DNA of 64,000 nucleotides from Prevotella sp. (GCA_017458225.1 JAFTFX010000013.1:1-64000), one strand, 5' to 3'. Counted from the first letter of the stretch, positions 43,423-52,850 are shown. Translations and numbers: made by a program. The notes: generated from the letters alone by a model not told the origin.

Positions 43423-44628
43423 ATGAAATTCTGGTGGATTCTATACGTTTTCGACGGTCTGCTCTTTCTGGCATCAGCAGTCACCGTGCTCTACATTCTC
43501 TTCTTTGCCACTGCGGCCAAGTTCCACCGCCATGCCGAAGTGCCCAGGGCAAAGCGGCAGAACCGTTTCATCGTACTCATACCTGCCTACAAGAAGGACG
43601 ATGTAGTCCTGCAGACGGTGAACTCCGTTCTTGGGCAGAGCTATCCGCAGCGCCTGTTCGACATTGTCGTTGTCTCCGACCACCAGCAGGAGATGACCAA
43701 CATGCGACTGGCCCAGCTGCCCGTCACCCTGCTGACCCCCGACTTCGACGAGAGCTCGAAGGCCAAGTCGATGCAGTTCGCCATTCTCAACCTGCCGCAG
43801 TTCAAAATTTACGATGCCATCCTCATACTCGATGCCGACAACCTGATAGAGCCTGAGTTCCTGGAGCAGGCCAACGATGCCTTTGAGTCAGCAGGCACCA
43901 AGGCCATTCAGATGCATCGTCTGTCGCGCAACCGCGACACCGCGGTATCCCGTCTGGACAGTGTTTTCGAAGAAATCAACAATGCCGTCTTCCGCAGCGG
44001 CCACAACGCGATGGGCCTCTCGGCAGCCCTCAACGGCTCAGGTATGATCTATGACTACGAGTGGTTCAAGGAACACATCATGCGCGTGCGTACTGCCGGC
44101 GAAGACAAGGAACTGGAGGCCATGTTGCTCCATGAGGGCATCTTTATCGACTATTTCAGTGACCTTCACATCTACGATGAGAAGACTCGCCACGTCAAGA
44201 CCTTCAACCTGCAGCGAGGCCGTTGGGTGGCCACCCAGTTGCATGCCCTTGTGAGCAACATGCGCTATCTGCCGTGGTCGCTGCTGAACAACCACTACGA
44301 CTTTGCCGACAAGATTTTTCAATGGATGTTCCCACCGCGCACCATCCTCATGGGCATCATCATGGTCATGAGCATCGCCCTGCCATTCATCTATTTCACA
44401 CTCGCCATCAAGTGGTGGGTCATCGGAGCCCTGCTGATGTTCGCCTATTCACTGGCAACGCCCGACTATCTCGTCGACAAGCACTGGGACCGCGACTTCC
44501 TGTTGGCCCCCATCCTCAGCCTGCTGGCGCTGTTCAACATTCTGCGCGTGGCCGTCATCGAAGCCAACAGTCGTCTGGGTCTCGTCAAGCACATCACCCG
44601 TCGCATCATCTCAACCGTTCGTTCCTGA
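43423..44628 (+). CDS. Membrane-bound GT2 glycosyltransferase
   Basis: A 401-residue GT2 enzyme with an N-terminal membrane helix (residues 5-28), the catalytic domain (IVLIPAYKKDDVVLQTVNSV, VSDHQQ, LILDADNLIEPEF as DXD near residue 141) and FNLQRGRWVATQLHAL, the QxxRW-type acceptor motif. Two or three C-terminal membrane helices follow. This layout is typical of processive or membrane GT2 enzymes. The next gene is a paralogue starting at an overlapping ATG (TGATG). It has its own promoter at 43348-43379. Confidence 0.88.
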   Translation: MKFWWILYVFDGLLFLASAVTVLYILFFATAAKFHRHAEVPRAKRQNRFIVLIPAYKKDDVVLQTVNSVLGQSYPQRLFDIVVVSDHQQEMTNMRLAQLPVTLLTPDFDESSKAKSMQFAILNLPQFKIYDAILILDADNLIEPEFLEQANDAFESAGTKAIQMHRLSRNRDTAVSRLDSVFEEINNAVFRSGHNAMGLSAALNGSGMIYDYEWFKEHIMRVRTAGEDKELEAMLLHEGIFIDYFSDLHIYDEKTRHVKTFNLQRGRWVATQLHALVSNMRYLPWSLLNNHYDFADKIFQWMFPPRTILMGIIMVMSIALPFIYFTLAIKWWVIGALLMFAYSLATPDYLVDKHWDRDFLLAPILSLLALFNILRVAVIEANSRLGLVKHITRRIISTVRS

Positions 44629-45827
44629 TGGTTCTTCAATTTCTCCATATTGCCGACATTCTGCTGTGGATTGTCCCTGCAGGTTCGGTGGCCTATGTGG
44701 CATTCTTCGCCTTCGTCTCCCTGCTGCGCAACCGGCAGCAGCACAGCCAGTCGTCGGCATCGGCATTCACCGAGAGCCCCACCCGTTTCATGGTGCTCTT
44801 CCCTGCCTATCACGAAGATGCCGTCATACGCCGCTCCGTCAGTGCTTTCCTCCGTCAGGACTATCCTGCCGACCACTATCAACTCGTGGTCATCTCCGAC
44901 CACATGCAGGCCGATACCAACGAGTGGCTTGCAAGCCAGCCACTCACCCTCCTGCAGCCAGTGTTCGAGAAAAGTTCGAAGGCCAAGGCTCTGCAGTATG
45001 CCGTAGAGAGAGTGGAGAATGGAGAGAGGAGAGAGGAGAGAGAAAAGTGGAGAATTGTCATTCTTGATGCTGACAATATTGTGAAGAGCGACTTTCTGAG
45101 CCGCCTTGACCGCTGCTGTCGGCAAGGCCATCGGGCCATACAGTGCCATCGCACAGCCAAGAATGCCGACAACGACATCGCCGCCCTCGACGGTCTCAGC
45201 GAAGAGATCAACAACACCATTTTCCGTCGCGCCCACAACCGCGTGGGGCTCTCATCGGCCCTCATCGGCTCAGGCATGTGCTTCAGCTACCAGTGGTTTG
45301 CCACCCACGTAGACCGCCTCTCCACAGCTGTTGAAGACCGTGAGCTCGAAGCCCTGCTGCTACGCGAGAAAATATATATCCACTATGCCGAAGACATTCG
45401 CGTCATGGACGAGAAAGTGGCCTCGAAAGACAATTTCCAGCGACAGCGTCTGCGCTGGATGACGGGGCAGGTACAGGCGCTCTTCTCCATGCTTCCCTAT
45501 CTGCCCACAGCCATCCGCACTTGCAACATCGACTATATCGACAAGACCCTGCAACAAGCCCTGTTGCCGCGCAGTATCCTGCTCATCGTGCTACCCTTCA
45601 TGGCCCTGGTGCTCACGCTTCTGCACTGGCCCTGGAGTCTGAAGTGGTGGGGTCTTTTCCTTCTTCTCTGTCTGTCGCTGCTCATCGCCACACCCCGTCA
45701 GCTACGCACTCGTGCCCTGTTCGGCAAGGCCTTTGCCCTACCCTCACTGGCCTGGCGCATGACGAAGAACCTCGCCCACATCGACAAGCGCGACACCACC
45801 TTCCACCACACCGACCACGGAAAATAA
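44628..45827 (+). CDS. Membrane-bound GT2 glycosyltransferase, paralogue
   Basis: A 399-residue paralogue of the preceding gene with the same layout: N-terminal helix, FMVLFPAYHEDAVIRRSVS, VVISDHMQ, VILDADNIVKSDF and FQRQRLRWMTGQVQAL (QxxRW), then C-terminal helices. Just before the DXD strand it carries VERVENGERREEREKW, where the paralogue has a shorter ordinary sequence; this is encoded by a GAGAGTGGAGAATGG-type microsatellite at 45005-45054. ATG at 44628 overlaps the previous stop; the frame is open further upstream inside the neighbour but without homology. It is the last gene before the inverted repeat copy. Confidence 0.86.
   Translation: MVLQFLHIADILLWIVPAGSVAYVAFFAFVSLLRNRQQHSQSSASAFTESPTRFMVLFPAYHEDAVIRRSVSAFLRQDYPADHYQLVVISDHMQADTNEWLASQPLTLLQPVFEKSSKAKALQYAVERVENGERREEREKWRIVILDADNIVKSDFLSRLDRCCRQGHRAIQCHRTAKNADNDIAALDGLSEEINNTIFRRAHNRVGLSSALIGSGMCFSYQWFATHVDRLSTAVEDRELEALLLREKIYIHYAEDIRVMDEKVASKDNFQRQRLRWMTGQVQALFSMLPYLPTAIRTCNIDYIDKTLQQALLPRSILLIVLPFMALVLTLLHWPWSLKWWGLFLLLCLSLLIATPRQLRTRALFGKAFALPSLAWRMTKNLAHIDKRDTTFHHTDHGK
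45005..45054. repeat. GAGAG microsatellite-like tract in GT2 gene
   Basis: AGAGAGAGTGGAGAATGGAG and GAGAGGAGAGAGGAGAGAG sequence keeps the frame and adds about 16 Glu/Arg-rich residues compared with the adjacent paralogue. Replication slippage here would shift the frame of the transferase. Confidence 0.7.
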
Positions 45828-45829
45828 TT

Positions 45830-46140
45830 TTCACATATTTGCATACACTGCTGTCACTCTGCGCACAACGCGCTATCACTCAGCGTTTCAGACAGTTAGG
45901 ACAGAGTGACAGCAGTGTATGCAAAAACGACAGAAAAAAAATAGCCAGTCTTCGTTGAACTCACGTTGTAATGTTCAGGGTGCAAACATCAAACGCTGCT
46001 GCAATAAACATCAAACGCTGCAACAATTAGCGTCACTTTCTGCTCTGGTTTGCGTCACTTTCCACTCTGGTTTGTATTAGATTAGAGTGAAATCTGTATT
46101 GAATCAGAGCGGAAAGTGACGCTAATCAGAGTGGAATCTG
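45830..46140. repeat. Long intergenic repeat, copy B (inverted)
   Basis: Reverse-complement relative of 3590-3886. It contains the 88-bp hairpin core, then CATCAAACGCTGC blocks, TTAGCGTCACTTTC blocks (three times) and AATCTGTATTGAATCAGAGC. It lies between the ends of a + strand GT2 gene and a - strand CotH gene. The outermost bases on each side no longer match copy A. This explains the whole 325-base gap; no gene is present. Confidence 0.85.
45838..45925. repeat. 88-bp inverted-repeat hairpin core, copy B
   Basis: Arms of 24 bp, identical to those at 3788-3875, enclose 40 bases that match copy A in inverse orientation with a few substitutions. Placed between two convergent genes, it could act as a bidirectional terminator. 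Confidence 0.87.
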
Positions 46141-46152
46141 TGTTGAATTATT

Positions 46153-49100
46153 TTACTTCATGAACTTGCAGCTGACGCACGTCTGCTGGTCGTCGGTGGC
46201 GCGAGCCACGTAGAAGCCTTGAGGCAGATGGGCCACGCTGAGACGGGCCACGCCACCCACAAACTGCACATGGGCACGATCAACCAGACGGCCGTCGGGC
46301 GTGTAGATATCCACATCGGCAGAGGCAGCATCCTCGCTCTTGACAAGCAACTGCTGGGCTCCATAACGAATGCGGAAGCCGTTGGCCGAAGCGATGAGCG
46401 TCTTGCTGATACCAGTGGTCACGTCGCGCAGATGGTTCTGGTCGGTGAGGACCACATAGCTGGTGAGCTGGTTGGGGGCCTCGATGGTGGCCAGGCTGAG
46501 TTCGTAGACATCGGCAGCGCCGTCAGGATAGCGGCCAATGGTGGTGTTGGCATCGTGGGCATCGTAGTAGAGCTGGTCGGTCCAACTCTTGTCGGCAGCC
46601 GTCAGGGCAAGCACCCCACCCTCGCCACTGATCTTGAACGAGGCATGCAGGGCCTGGTCGGTAGTGGCCAGCTTATCGCACCACACCAGCAGGAAGCCAT
46701 GAGCCGGAATGACAGTGTTGGCACGAGTGGTCTCCTTCGATATCTTGTACTTCTCAGGCTTGCTGAGGTTGTCGGTGAGATACATGCCTTCCACGTCGAT
46801 GGGCTCATCGGTGGTGTTGTAAAGTTCAATCCAGTCGTTCTTCTTGCCATACTCGTTGATGAGACTGCTGTTGGAGCCGCTCACCTCGTTGATGCGCACG
46901 GGATTGATGCCCTGCTGCTGGCGCTCCTGTGCGGTGAGTGGGCGATAGCTTGCCGTGAACTGTAGGTTGTCGCCTGCGGGCAGACTGATCTCGGCATCGG
47001 TAGAATAGAACTGGTCGGCAGAGGTGGAGACGTGGCGCAGCGAGGCCTCCCAGAGAATGTCGGTAGACGTGGCTGAGTTGTTGTGCACCTCGACGGCAAT
47101 GACGTTGGTGCCCTTCTTGAACAGGCTGACGGGCAGCTGCAGCGAGCCACTATTGGGATTGTCGTGGGCATAGGTGGTGGCGTAGGTGCTATATGTAACA
47201 GTGCCCGACGGCATGTTGTAGCGGCCAGCCTCAGTGCCGTTGACGTAGATGACGAGTCCGTCGTCAATGATGTAGTCGAGCCACATCTCGTCGCTGGCCG
47301 AAGGAGCCTGCGAGAGGTTCACGGTGGTGCGGAAGTAGTAGGTGGTGTTGCTGCCCGAACGGTAGCTCACCTGGGTATTGGCGGCCACATTGGGGTTGTT
47401 ATAGCCAATGGGGGCCTGTCCCTGCTTCCACGAAGAAGTGTTGTAGTCGGCAGCCTGCCAGCTGGTGCCGTCGAGCGAGCCCTGGTCGTAGTAGCTCCAG
47501 GTGGTGCCCTTGCTCTTCAGTTCAACACCGCCGCTGACGGGGGCCTTCCATCCTTGGAAGGCATAGCCTGCAGGAGCCACGGCCTTAAGCATAGCCGGAC
47601 GGAACAGATAGCCCTTGAACTGGCCCGTAGGCACGCGCATGCCATTGATGAGCAGCTGTGCGCCCTCGGCATCGCTGCTCAGGGTGACGGCCTGCATGTC
47701 GGTACTATAGAGGTCGAACTGAGAGTAGTTCTTCAGGGCGTTGACCAGATTATAGTTGCGCGAGGTGCTGAGGTTGCTGCGCAAGTTGTTGGCGGTGTTG
47801 CTCAGATAGCCCTGCATACCTTCGAGTGTCATTGCATCCTGCACGCGACTCTGCAGGTCGTTTATGATCTGCGTGGTGCGCTCAGCCTCGAACACGCTGC
47901 CACCCATCATGCAGAAGGCATCGATGAAACGGCGGCGGAAGTCGCTGTTCTGCAACATGTTCTTAAAGAGGGTGACAAAACGTATATGGTCGGTGATGCG
48001 GCCCAGCGACGTGGGATAGAGCTGGTCGAAGGTGTAGGTCTCCTTATTCATAAAGGTATTGAACGGATTGTTCGTGGCGAAGGTGCCGTCGAGGTCGAAG
48101 AGCACGAAGCGGAACTTACCACCGTCGTGCAGGCGGAAAGCCTTCACGTTGTTCTGCGGCCAGTCGGTACCGCCCAGATACATCTCGAGGGCCATGTAGT
48201 TGACGTAGCTGTCAATGTCGAGCAGACGGCAGATCTCAGCATAGGTCTCGCTGTTGGCGGCATCGGGCGAGAGCACGTCGACGAGCTCCAGGAAAGCTTC
48301 GTCGGTGCCGCACTTCTGCACGTAGCCTGAGTCGGGCGACATCTCGAACTGGTCAATCTCGTCGTCATCCCATCCGTAGTTGGCATAGACATAATGCTTG
48401 TTGTTGGGCTCGCGGATGTTAAGCACGCCGATATACTGACCGTTGATGAACTCATGGACGGGCTGGTAGCTCTGGCAGTCCATGTTCAGGCCCGATGACG
48501 ACACGATGGTCTGCAGGGCTGGGTCTTTGAAACGGGCATTGTTGTCGTTGCCGCCATTGCGAATCTGCAGCGTGCGGTTGCGAATGTAAGGCTTCTGCGT
48601 GAAGAAGGGGTAAGGCAGGTTCTTGTCGCCGCCCAGCTCCTTGTTACCCTTCAGCTTGAAAGAATGGGGCAGCCATGCACGGCTCCATCCGCCGCACATC
48701 TCGAGGTTCACATCCTGGTTGAGCTGCATGTCGCCGTCGGCATCCAGATAGGAGAAGTTCACGGGGCGCTCCCAGTTCATGTTCCAGTTGCAGTTAGAGC
48801 TCTGTCCGTTGCCAGGCCGGCCATTAGGACCTCTCTGGAACACACCAATCTCGGTGTCGTAGAAGAAGCGGTTGTCGCCCACCACGGAGACCACGGGCAG
48901 CGTGTAGTTTTGGTCGCGCAGGATATAGGAACGCGTGGTGACAGCCGACGGCAGACGGCCCTCGGCAAAGAGGCGCAGACGCAGGTTGGTAGTCTCACTG
49001 ATCTGGAAGATGCCGTCAGTAGAGGTTGCGCCATTCTCCAGCGTAGGCAGTGTGGTGTCGAGCGTGTAGCGCAGCGTGGTGCCTGCAGGGATGGTGACGG

Positions 49101-51318
49101 TGACCGTGAAGGGACCGTCGAAGAAGCGCGAGGGCTGGTCGACGAGCGGTGCACTGAGCTGCGACAGAGCAAAGGTGCTCTGGTTGTTAGAGGCACCGGG
49201 TGTGGGCGTGGCTGTGTTGCCCCACGTCTCGCCGCCATCGGTGGTGCGGGCATAGCTGACGCGCTCCATAGAGGCAGGGAAGTAGACACTGGAGAGCAGT
49301 GTGCCGTCGGCATCGCTCAGATGGAGGAAGCCGCCGTCTACATCGAGCTTGAAGGGTGCATTCTCGGCTGCAATATCGTTGCTGTCGAACCAGATGATCT
49401 GATAGCCCTTGGCAGGCAGCGTGCCATACGACAGCGGCAACGTCCACTTCTTCAGGTCGAGGGCATCGTCGCTCAGATGGAGACCGGCCAGCGTGACGGC
49501 CTTATCGGTGGGGTTGTAGAGTTCCATCCAACCGTCGTAGTTGAAAGCCGGGCTCAGGAACTCGTCGACATTCGAAGCCATAATCTCGTTGATGACCAAA
49601 GCATTGGGGTCTATCTTCTCGCGCACGACAGTGACGGTGACGCTGCGCGAGATGTTCGAGCCGTCAGTAGTGGTGGCTGTGATCTGGGCCGTGCCAGGGG
49701 CAACTGCCGTCACCAAGCCATTATCGTCGACGGTAGCCACAGCAGTATTGCTGGAGGTCCAGCTGAGTTTGCTGACAAGAGCGTTGGCAGGCACGATAAC
49801 GGCATCCACCTGCACGGTCTCGGCCACCTGCAACAGACTCTGCGGAAGCGACAGCTGCAGATCGGTGACGGTGACGAACGAACCGTTGAACTCCAGTTTG
49901 AAATTGGTGAAGATGCACCAGTTGTGCAAGGTATAAACATTGTTGACCACACCTATCTCCACATCGGCATGATCAGCCGTCACGTCGAACTCAACCGACA
50001 CAGGATAGCCGCCCTCGGCAAACGACTGGGCAGCCGTCTCCATCGTGTTGGGGAAGAAATGATCGCCATAGTAGATCCAGTCGTTGTAACTCTCGGGCCA
50101 GTTGGGGCTCACATAGTCGAAATAGCCAGGAAACACCGACTCCTGCTCGCCTGCAAACAAGCGTGCAAAAGCATCGGGCTGGTTGTTCAGGAACTGCTGA
50201 TAAGAGGGATCGGGGTCGCCATAGCGGTGGTAGCCCTGCGCACTGAGGCGATAGTGACCTTTAGGCAGCTGGGCGAGTGTCTGCGATGCACTGAAATAGC
50301 CGTTGTTCCAGAACTCCATGCTACCAGCACGCACCGTACAACTGCCGTTGACCGTCCAACCGTCGGTAGAGCTATCTTGGGCAAAACTGGGGTTGGTAAT
50401 ATAGTTGTCGGTCAGGTCAATCCACTTGCGTGTATCGGGATTGGAAGATGCCTTGACGGTAATCTTTACACTCTTCGAAATCTCGCTGCCGTCAGTAGTG
50501 CTGACGGTCAGCGTTGATTGACCTTCACCACGGGCAACGATGCTGCCGTCGGCACCTGCCGTGAAAACGAAGGGGTCACTCGACTCCCACTTCAGCGTAG
50601 GCACTGTAGCATTTGAAGGCTTAACAGTAGCAGTGGCGGTGATGCGGTCGCCCACGGTCAGCGTGGTTTGAGGCACGCTCAGCGTCAGCGAACTGACCAG
50701 TACATTGGTAAACTCACCTTCGTACTCCAGCTTGAAGTTGTCGAACATGCACCAGTTGGCATTTATGTAATCATCGTTCTTGATACCTATTTGAACGGTG
50801 CCCTCGGCCTCGAACTCCAGAGTGTTCACATAGTCGCCATTGACGAATGCCACGTTGCCCGACGACATACCGTTAGGATAATAGGGCTGACTGCCAGTAG
50901 GACTCCAACAAGAGCGCTGCTCGTTCCGCGTGAAAGAATAGTCGTAGATGCTGTGGAGAGCCTGCTCGGCATTGCCTGCATAGAGCACGGCAGTGAGCTG
51001 TTCGCCCTGGTCCTGATGGGCAGGATAGGCCACGTCGTTGCTTCCGGCACGATAATAACCCTGCACCGTAAGGCGGTACTTACCCTTTGGCAGGCCCTGC
51101 AGCAACTGATAAACATTGAAAGTACCGTTGAATACCTCCATGCACTCGTAGTTTACATCGTTACCTGAAGCATACACATTGCGCGTCCACTCAGCATTGC
51201 TATTGCCGTCGAAACTCGGGTTCTTCAGGAAGTAGCTGGTCACGTCGGTCCACTCGGCCCGTAGCCCTGCCGAAACGCACAGTAAGGCCCAAAGAACCAA
51301 TAGCTTAGTCTTAATCAT
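46153..51318 (-). CDS. Large secreted CotH / lamin-tail / Ig-like protein
   Basis: A 1721-residue secreted protein starting IKTKLLVLWALLCVSAGLRA (signal peptide). A longer frame to 51519 has no signal sequence. Domains in order: two carbohydrate-binding-like modules (each with LPKGKYRL/LPKGHYRL), each followed by a BIG2 Ig-like domain; a lamin-tail domain (LVINEIMASN); a chitobiase-like Ig domain (TLRYTLDTTLPT); a CotH domain in the centre (VNYMALEMYLGGTDWPQNN, FVLFDLDGTF); a further Ig/CBM-like region; a second lamin-tail (VRINEVSGSN); and a C-terminal T9SS type A-like sorting domain (DVDIYTPDGRLVD). CotH domains resemble atypical protein kinases. A cell-surface role is likely; the substrate is unknown. 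Confidence 0.83.
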   Translation of the reverse strand: MIKTKLLVLWALLCVSAGLRAEWTDVTSYFLKNPSFDGNSNAEWTRNVYASGNDVNYECMEVFNGTFNVYQLLQGLPKGKYRLTVQGYYRAGSNDVAYPAHQDQGEQLTAVLYAGNAEQALHSIYDYSFTRNEQRSCWSPTGSQPYYPNGMSSGNVAFVNGDYVNTLEFEAEGTVQIGIKNDDYINANWCMFDNFKLEYEGEFTNVLVSSLTLSVPQTTLTVGDRITATATVKPSNATVPTLKWESSDPFVFTAGADGSIVARGEGQSTLTVSTTDGSEISKSVKITVKASSNPDTRKWIDLTDNYITNPSFAQDSSTDGWTVNGSCTVRAGSMEFWNNGYFSASQTLAQLPKGHYRLSAQGYHRYGDPDPSYQQFLNNQPDAFARLFAGEQESVFPGYFDYVSPNWPESYNDWIYYGDHFFPNTMETAAQSFAEGGYPVSVEFDVTADHADVEIGVVNNVYTLHNWCIFTNFKLEFNGSFVTVTDLQLSLPQSLLQVAETVQVDAVIVPANALVSKLSWTSSNTAVATVDDNGLVTAVAPGTAQITATTTDGSNISRSVTVTVVREKIDPNALVINEIMASNVDEFLSPAFNYDGWMELYNPTDKAVTLAGLHLSDDALDLKKWTLPLSYGTLPAKGYQIIWFDSNDIAAENAPFKLDVDGGFLHLSDADGTLLSSVYFPASMERVSYARTTDGGETWGNTATPTPGASNNQSTFALSQLSAPLVDQPSRFFDGPFTVTVTIPAGTTLRYTLDTTLPTLENGATSTDGIFQISETTNLRLRLFAEGRLPSAVTTRSYILRDQNYTLPVVSVVGDNRFFYDTEIGVFQRGPNGRPGNGQSSNCNWNMNWERPVNFSYLDADGDMQLNQDVNLEMCGGWSRAWLPHSFKLKGNKELGGDKNLPYPFFTQKPYIRNRTLQIRNGGNDNNARFKDPALQTIVSSSGLNMDCQSYQPVHEFINGQYIGVLNIREPNNKHYVYANYGWDDDEIDQFEMSPDSGYVQKCGTDEAFLELVDVLSPDAANSETYAEICRLLDIDSYVNYMALEMYLGGTDWPQNNVKAFRLHDGGKFRFVLFDLDGTFATNNPFNTFMNKETYTFDQLYPTSLGRITDHIRFVTLFKNMLQNSDFRRRFIDAFCMMGGSVFEAERTTQIINDLQSRVQDAMTLEGMQGYLSNTANNLRSNLSTSRNYNLVNALKNYSQFDLYSTDMQAVTLSSDAEGAQLLINGMRVPTGQFKGYLFRPAMLKAVAPAGYAFQGWKAPVSGGVELKSKGTTWSYYDQGSLDGTSWQAADYNTSSWKQGQAPIGYNNPNVAANTQVSYRSGSNTTYYFRTTVNLSQAPSASDEMWLDYIIDDGLVIYVNGTEAGRYNMPSGTVTYSTYATTYAHDNPNSGSLQLPVSLFKKGTNVIAVEVHNNSATSTDILWEASLRHVSTSADQFYSTDAEISLPAGDNLQFTASYRPLTAQERQQQGINPVRINEVSGSNSSLINEYGKKNDWIELYNTTDEPIDVEGMYLTDNLSKPEKYKISKETTRANTVIPAHGFLLVWCDKLATTDQALHASFKISGEGGVLALTAADKSWTDQLYYDAHDANTTIGRYPDGAADVYELSLATIEAPNQLTSYVVLTDQNHLRDVTTGISKTLIASANGFRIRYGAQQLLVKSEDAASADVDIYTPDGRLVDRAHVQFVGGVARLSVAHLPQGFYVARATDDQQTCVSCKFMK

Positions 51319-51353
51319 GTCTAAATTTAGTAAAGTTAGTAATATTCTGCCGA

Positions 51354-51361
51354 CAAAGGTA
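51354..51361 (-). promoter_or_regulatory. Possible -7 box of the CotH gene
   Basis: CAAAGGTA reads TACCTTTG on the minus strand, 36 bases before the ATG at 51318, which supports that start. I see no TTTG at the right distance. Confidence 0.45.
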
Positions 51362-51430
51362 AGAAATAATATTGAACGCGCGTCTTTTTTACACCCAAAT
51401 TTTATTGTTTTTAGTTTTTTCACAAAAATA

Positions 51431-51462
51431 TTTGCGCAATCAAGAAAAAGTTCGTAACTTTG
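51431..51462 (+). promoter_or_regulatory. Promoter of rpmE
   Basis: TTTG (51431-51434), 20 bases, TAACTTTG (51455-51462): a full match to the Bacteroidetes promoter, 39 bases before the rpmE start. Confidence 0.8.
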
Positions 51463-51501
51463 CAGCCCGAATTTAGTATAAACATCAATTTTAAAACTGA
51501 A

Positions 51502-51756
51502 ATGAAAAAAGGTATTCATCCCGAAAACTATCGCCCCGTCGTGTTCAAGGACATGTCCAACGGCGATATGTTCCTCTCGAGATCCACTGCAAAGACCAAT
51601 GACACGGTGGAGTTCGAAGGCGAAACTTACCCCGTGGTAAAAGTAGAAATCTCAAGCAGCTCGCACCCCTTCTACACTGGTAAGAGCAAGCTGGTCGACA
51701 CCGCTGGTCGCGTCGATAAGTTCATGAGCCGCTACGGTAAGGCTTCGAAGAAGTAA
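51502..51756 (+). CDS. rpmE: Ribosomal protein bL31, type B
   Basis: An 84-residue protein of the large ribosomal subunit. [39 protein letters not shown] and the end FMSRYGKA are the type B L31 pattern. There are no Cys residues, so it is the zinc-free form. ATG at 51502 is fixed by the promoter and a 39-base leader. Followed by a terminator-like hairpin. Confidence 0.95.
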   Translation: MKKGIHPENYRPVVFKDMSNGDMFLSRSTAKTNDTVEFEGETYPVVKVEISSSSHPFYTGKSKLVDTAGRVDKFMSRYGKASKK

Positions 51757-51782
51757 GAGATTAGATACTTACGCTTAATCAT

Positions 51783-51827
51783 AAAGGTGCGTTCAGGGTA
51801 GTTGCATATGCCTTGGCCGCACCTTTT
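51783..51827 (+). terminator. Rho-independent terminator after rpmE
   Basis: AAAGGTGCG (51783-51791) pairs perfectly with CGCACCTTT (51818-51826), with a 26-base loop and a short T run. It lies between the rpmE stop and the nuclease gene. Confidence 0.6.
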
Positions 51828-51854
51828 CGCAAAAAGAGACACACTGAAAAACCT

Positions 51855-52850
51855 ATGAAACTATTTAGACTTTTCTTTAGCCTCGTTATCGCCTCGACAT
51901 TTTTCATGGCATGCGGCGACGACGAGAACGACTACAACCTGGGAGAGAAGACGACTCCACAGCCTCCAGGTATAGCAGGCAGCGGCAACAGCAACACAGG
52001 CACCCCCACCAACAACAGTGCCGACGTGGAAGCGGCCATCAAACGCCTGGAATTTCCCAAGACCAGCAGCAAGAACGGCAGCTTTGTCATAGTGCATAAC
52101 GCCCTGCTGAACTCCAAGACAAAGGAACGGGGCGTGAATTACTGTGTGGAGTGGGACCCCGTGATACACGCACAGCGCTGGTGCTGCTATCAGATGTATG
52201 GCAAGGTGGTAGGCGGAGTGATGCGGGGAACGAATGCCGAGAACACCGAGCGTTATTATGCCGACAACGACGGTAGCGGCTCAATTTACTGCCAATATCC
52301 CAACGACACCTGCGTTGCAGAGAAATACCGGTTCACACGCGATCCCTTCAAGGGCTCTGGCTACGACCACGGACACATCTGCCCATCGGCCGACCGTCTG
52401 GGCTCGGATGAAGCCAACTATCAGACTTTCTTTCTGACAAACATGATGCCACAGCTGAACGGCTTCAATGCCGGCATCTGGGCCACAATGGAAGGAAAGG
52501 TGCGCGACTGGTCGAAAAAGTTCGATACGCTTTACGTCTGCAAAGGCGGCACCATCGACCAAGATAAATATATTGTGAAATACTTGGGCAGTGGCAACAA
52601 CAAGATTCCTGTTCCCCAATATTTCTTCATGGCGCTGCTGGGCAAGAACGCACAGGGCTATATGGGCATGGGCTTCTGGGTGGAAGGTACCACTGGCAAG
52701 AACAACAGCCTGGGCAACTATGTGGTGAACATTAGGGAGATAGAGAAAAATACCGGCATCGACCTGTTCTGCAATCTGCCCGACGACATAGAGGAATGGG
52801 TGGAGACACTGCCGGTAACAACCATCAAGGCCACATGGACCATCAATTAG
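51855..52850 (+). CDS. DNA/RNA non-specific endonuclease, lipoprotein
   Basis: A 331-residue NUC1-type nuclease. The N terminus FRLFFSLVIASTFFMACGDD is a lipoprotein signal with a lipobox ending at Cys, so it is exported and lipid-anchored. YDHGHICPSADR holds the catalytic His motif (DHGH in place of the common DRGH). LTNMMPQLNGFNAGIW and MEGKVRDW supply the metal-site Asn and Glu. The usual start is ATG at 51855; the frame also extends upstream without a signal peptide. A Pro/Gly/Asn/Thr linker separates the lipobox from the domain. Confidence 0.88.
   Translation: MKLFRLFFSLVIASTFFMACGDDENDYNLGEKTTPQPPGIAGSGNSNTGTPTNNSADVEAAIKRLEFPKTSSKNGSFVIVHNALLNSKTKERGVNYCVEWDPVIHAQRWCCYQMYGKVVGGVMRGTNAENTERYYADNDGSGSIYCQYPNDTCVAEKYRFTRDPFKGSGYDHGHICPSADRLGSDEANYQTFFLTNMMPQLNGFNAGIWATMEGKVRDWSKKFDTLYVCKGGTIDQDKYIVKYLGSGNNKIPVPQYFFMALLGKNAQGYMGMGFWVEGTTGKNNSLGNYVVNIREIEKNTGIDLFCNLPDDIEEWVETLPVTTIKATWTIN

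Noticed and set aside
44223..44627. Upstream extension of the second GT2 gene
   Set aside because: It overlaps the first GT2 gene in another frame, is His/Arg-rich and has no homology; the ATG at 44628 gives the family start.
47083..48330. Open frame of 415 codons on the + strand
   Set aside because: Antisense shadow of the CotH gene, with compositional bias and no motif.
48664..50517. Open frame of 617 codons on the + strand
   Set aside because: It lies wholly inside the CotH gene on the opposite strand, has no recognisable domain and follows from the codon bias of the real gene.
51319..51519. Longer start for the CotH protein
   Set aside because: The extension covers the promoter region and puts 67 residues before a clear signal peptide.
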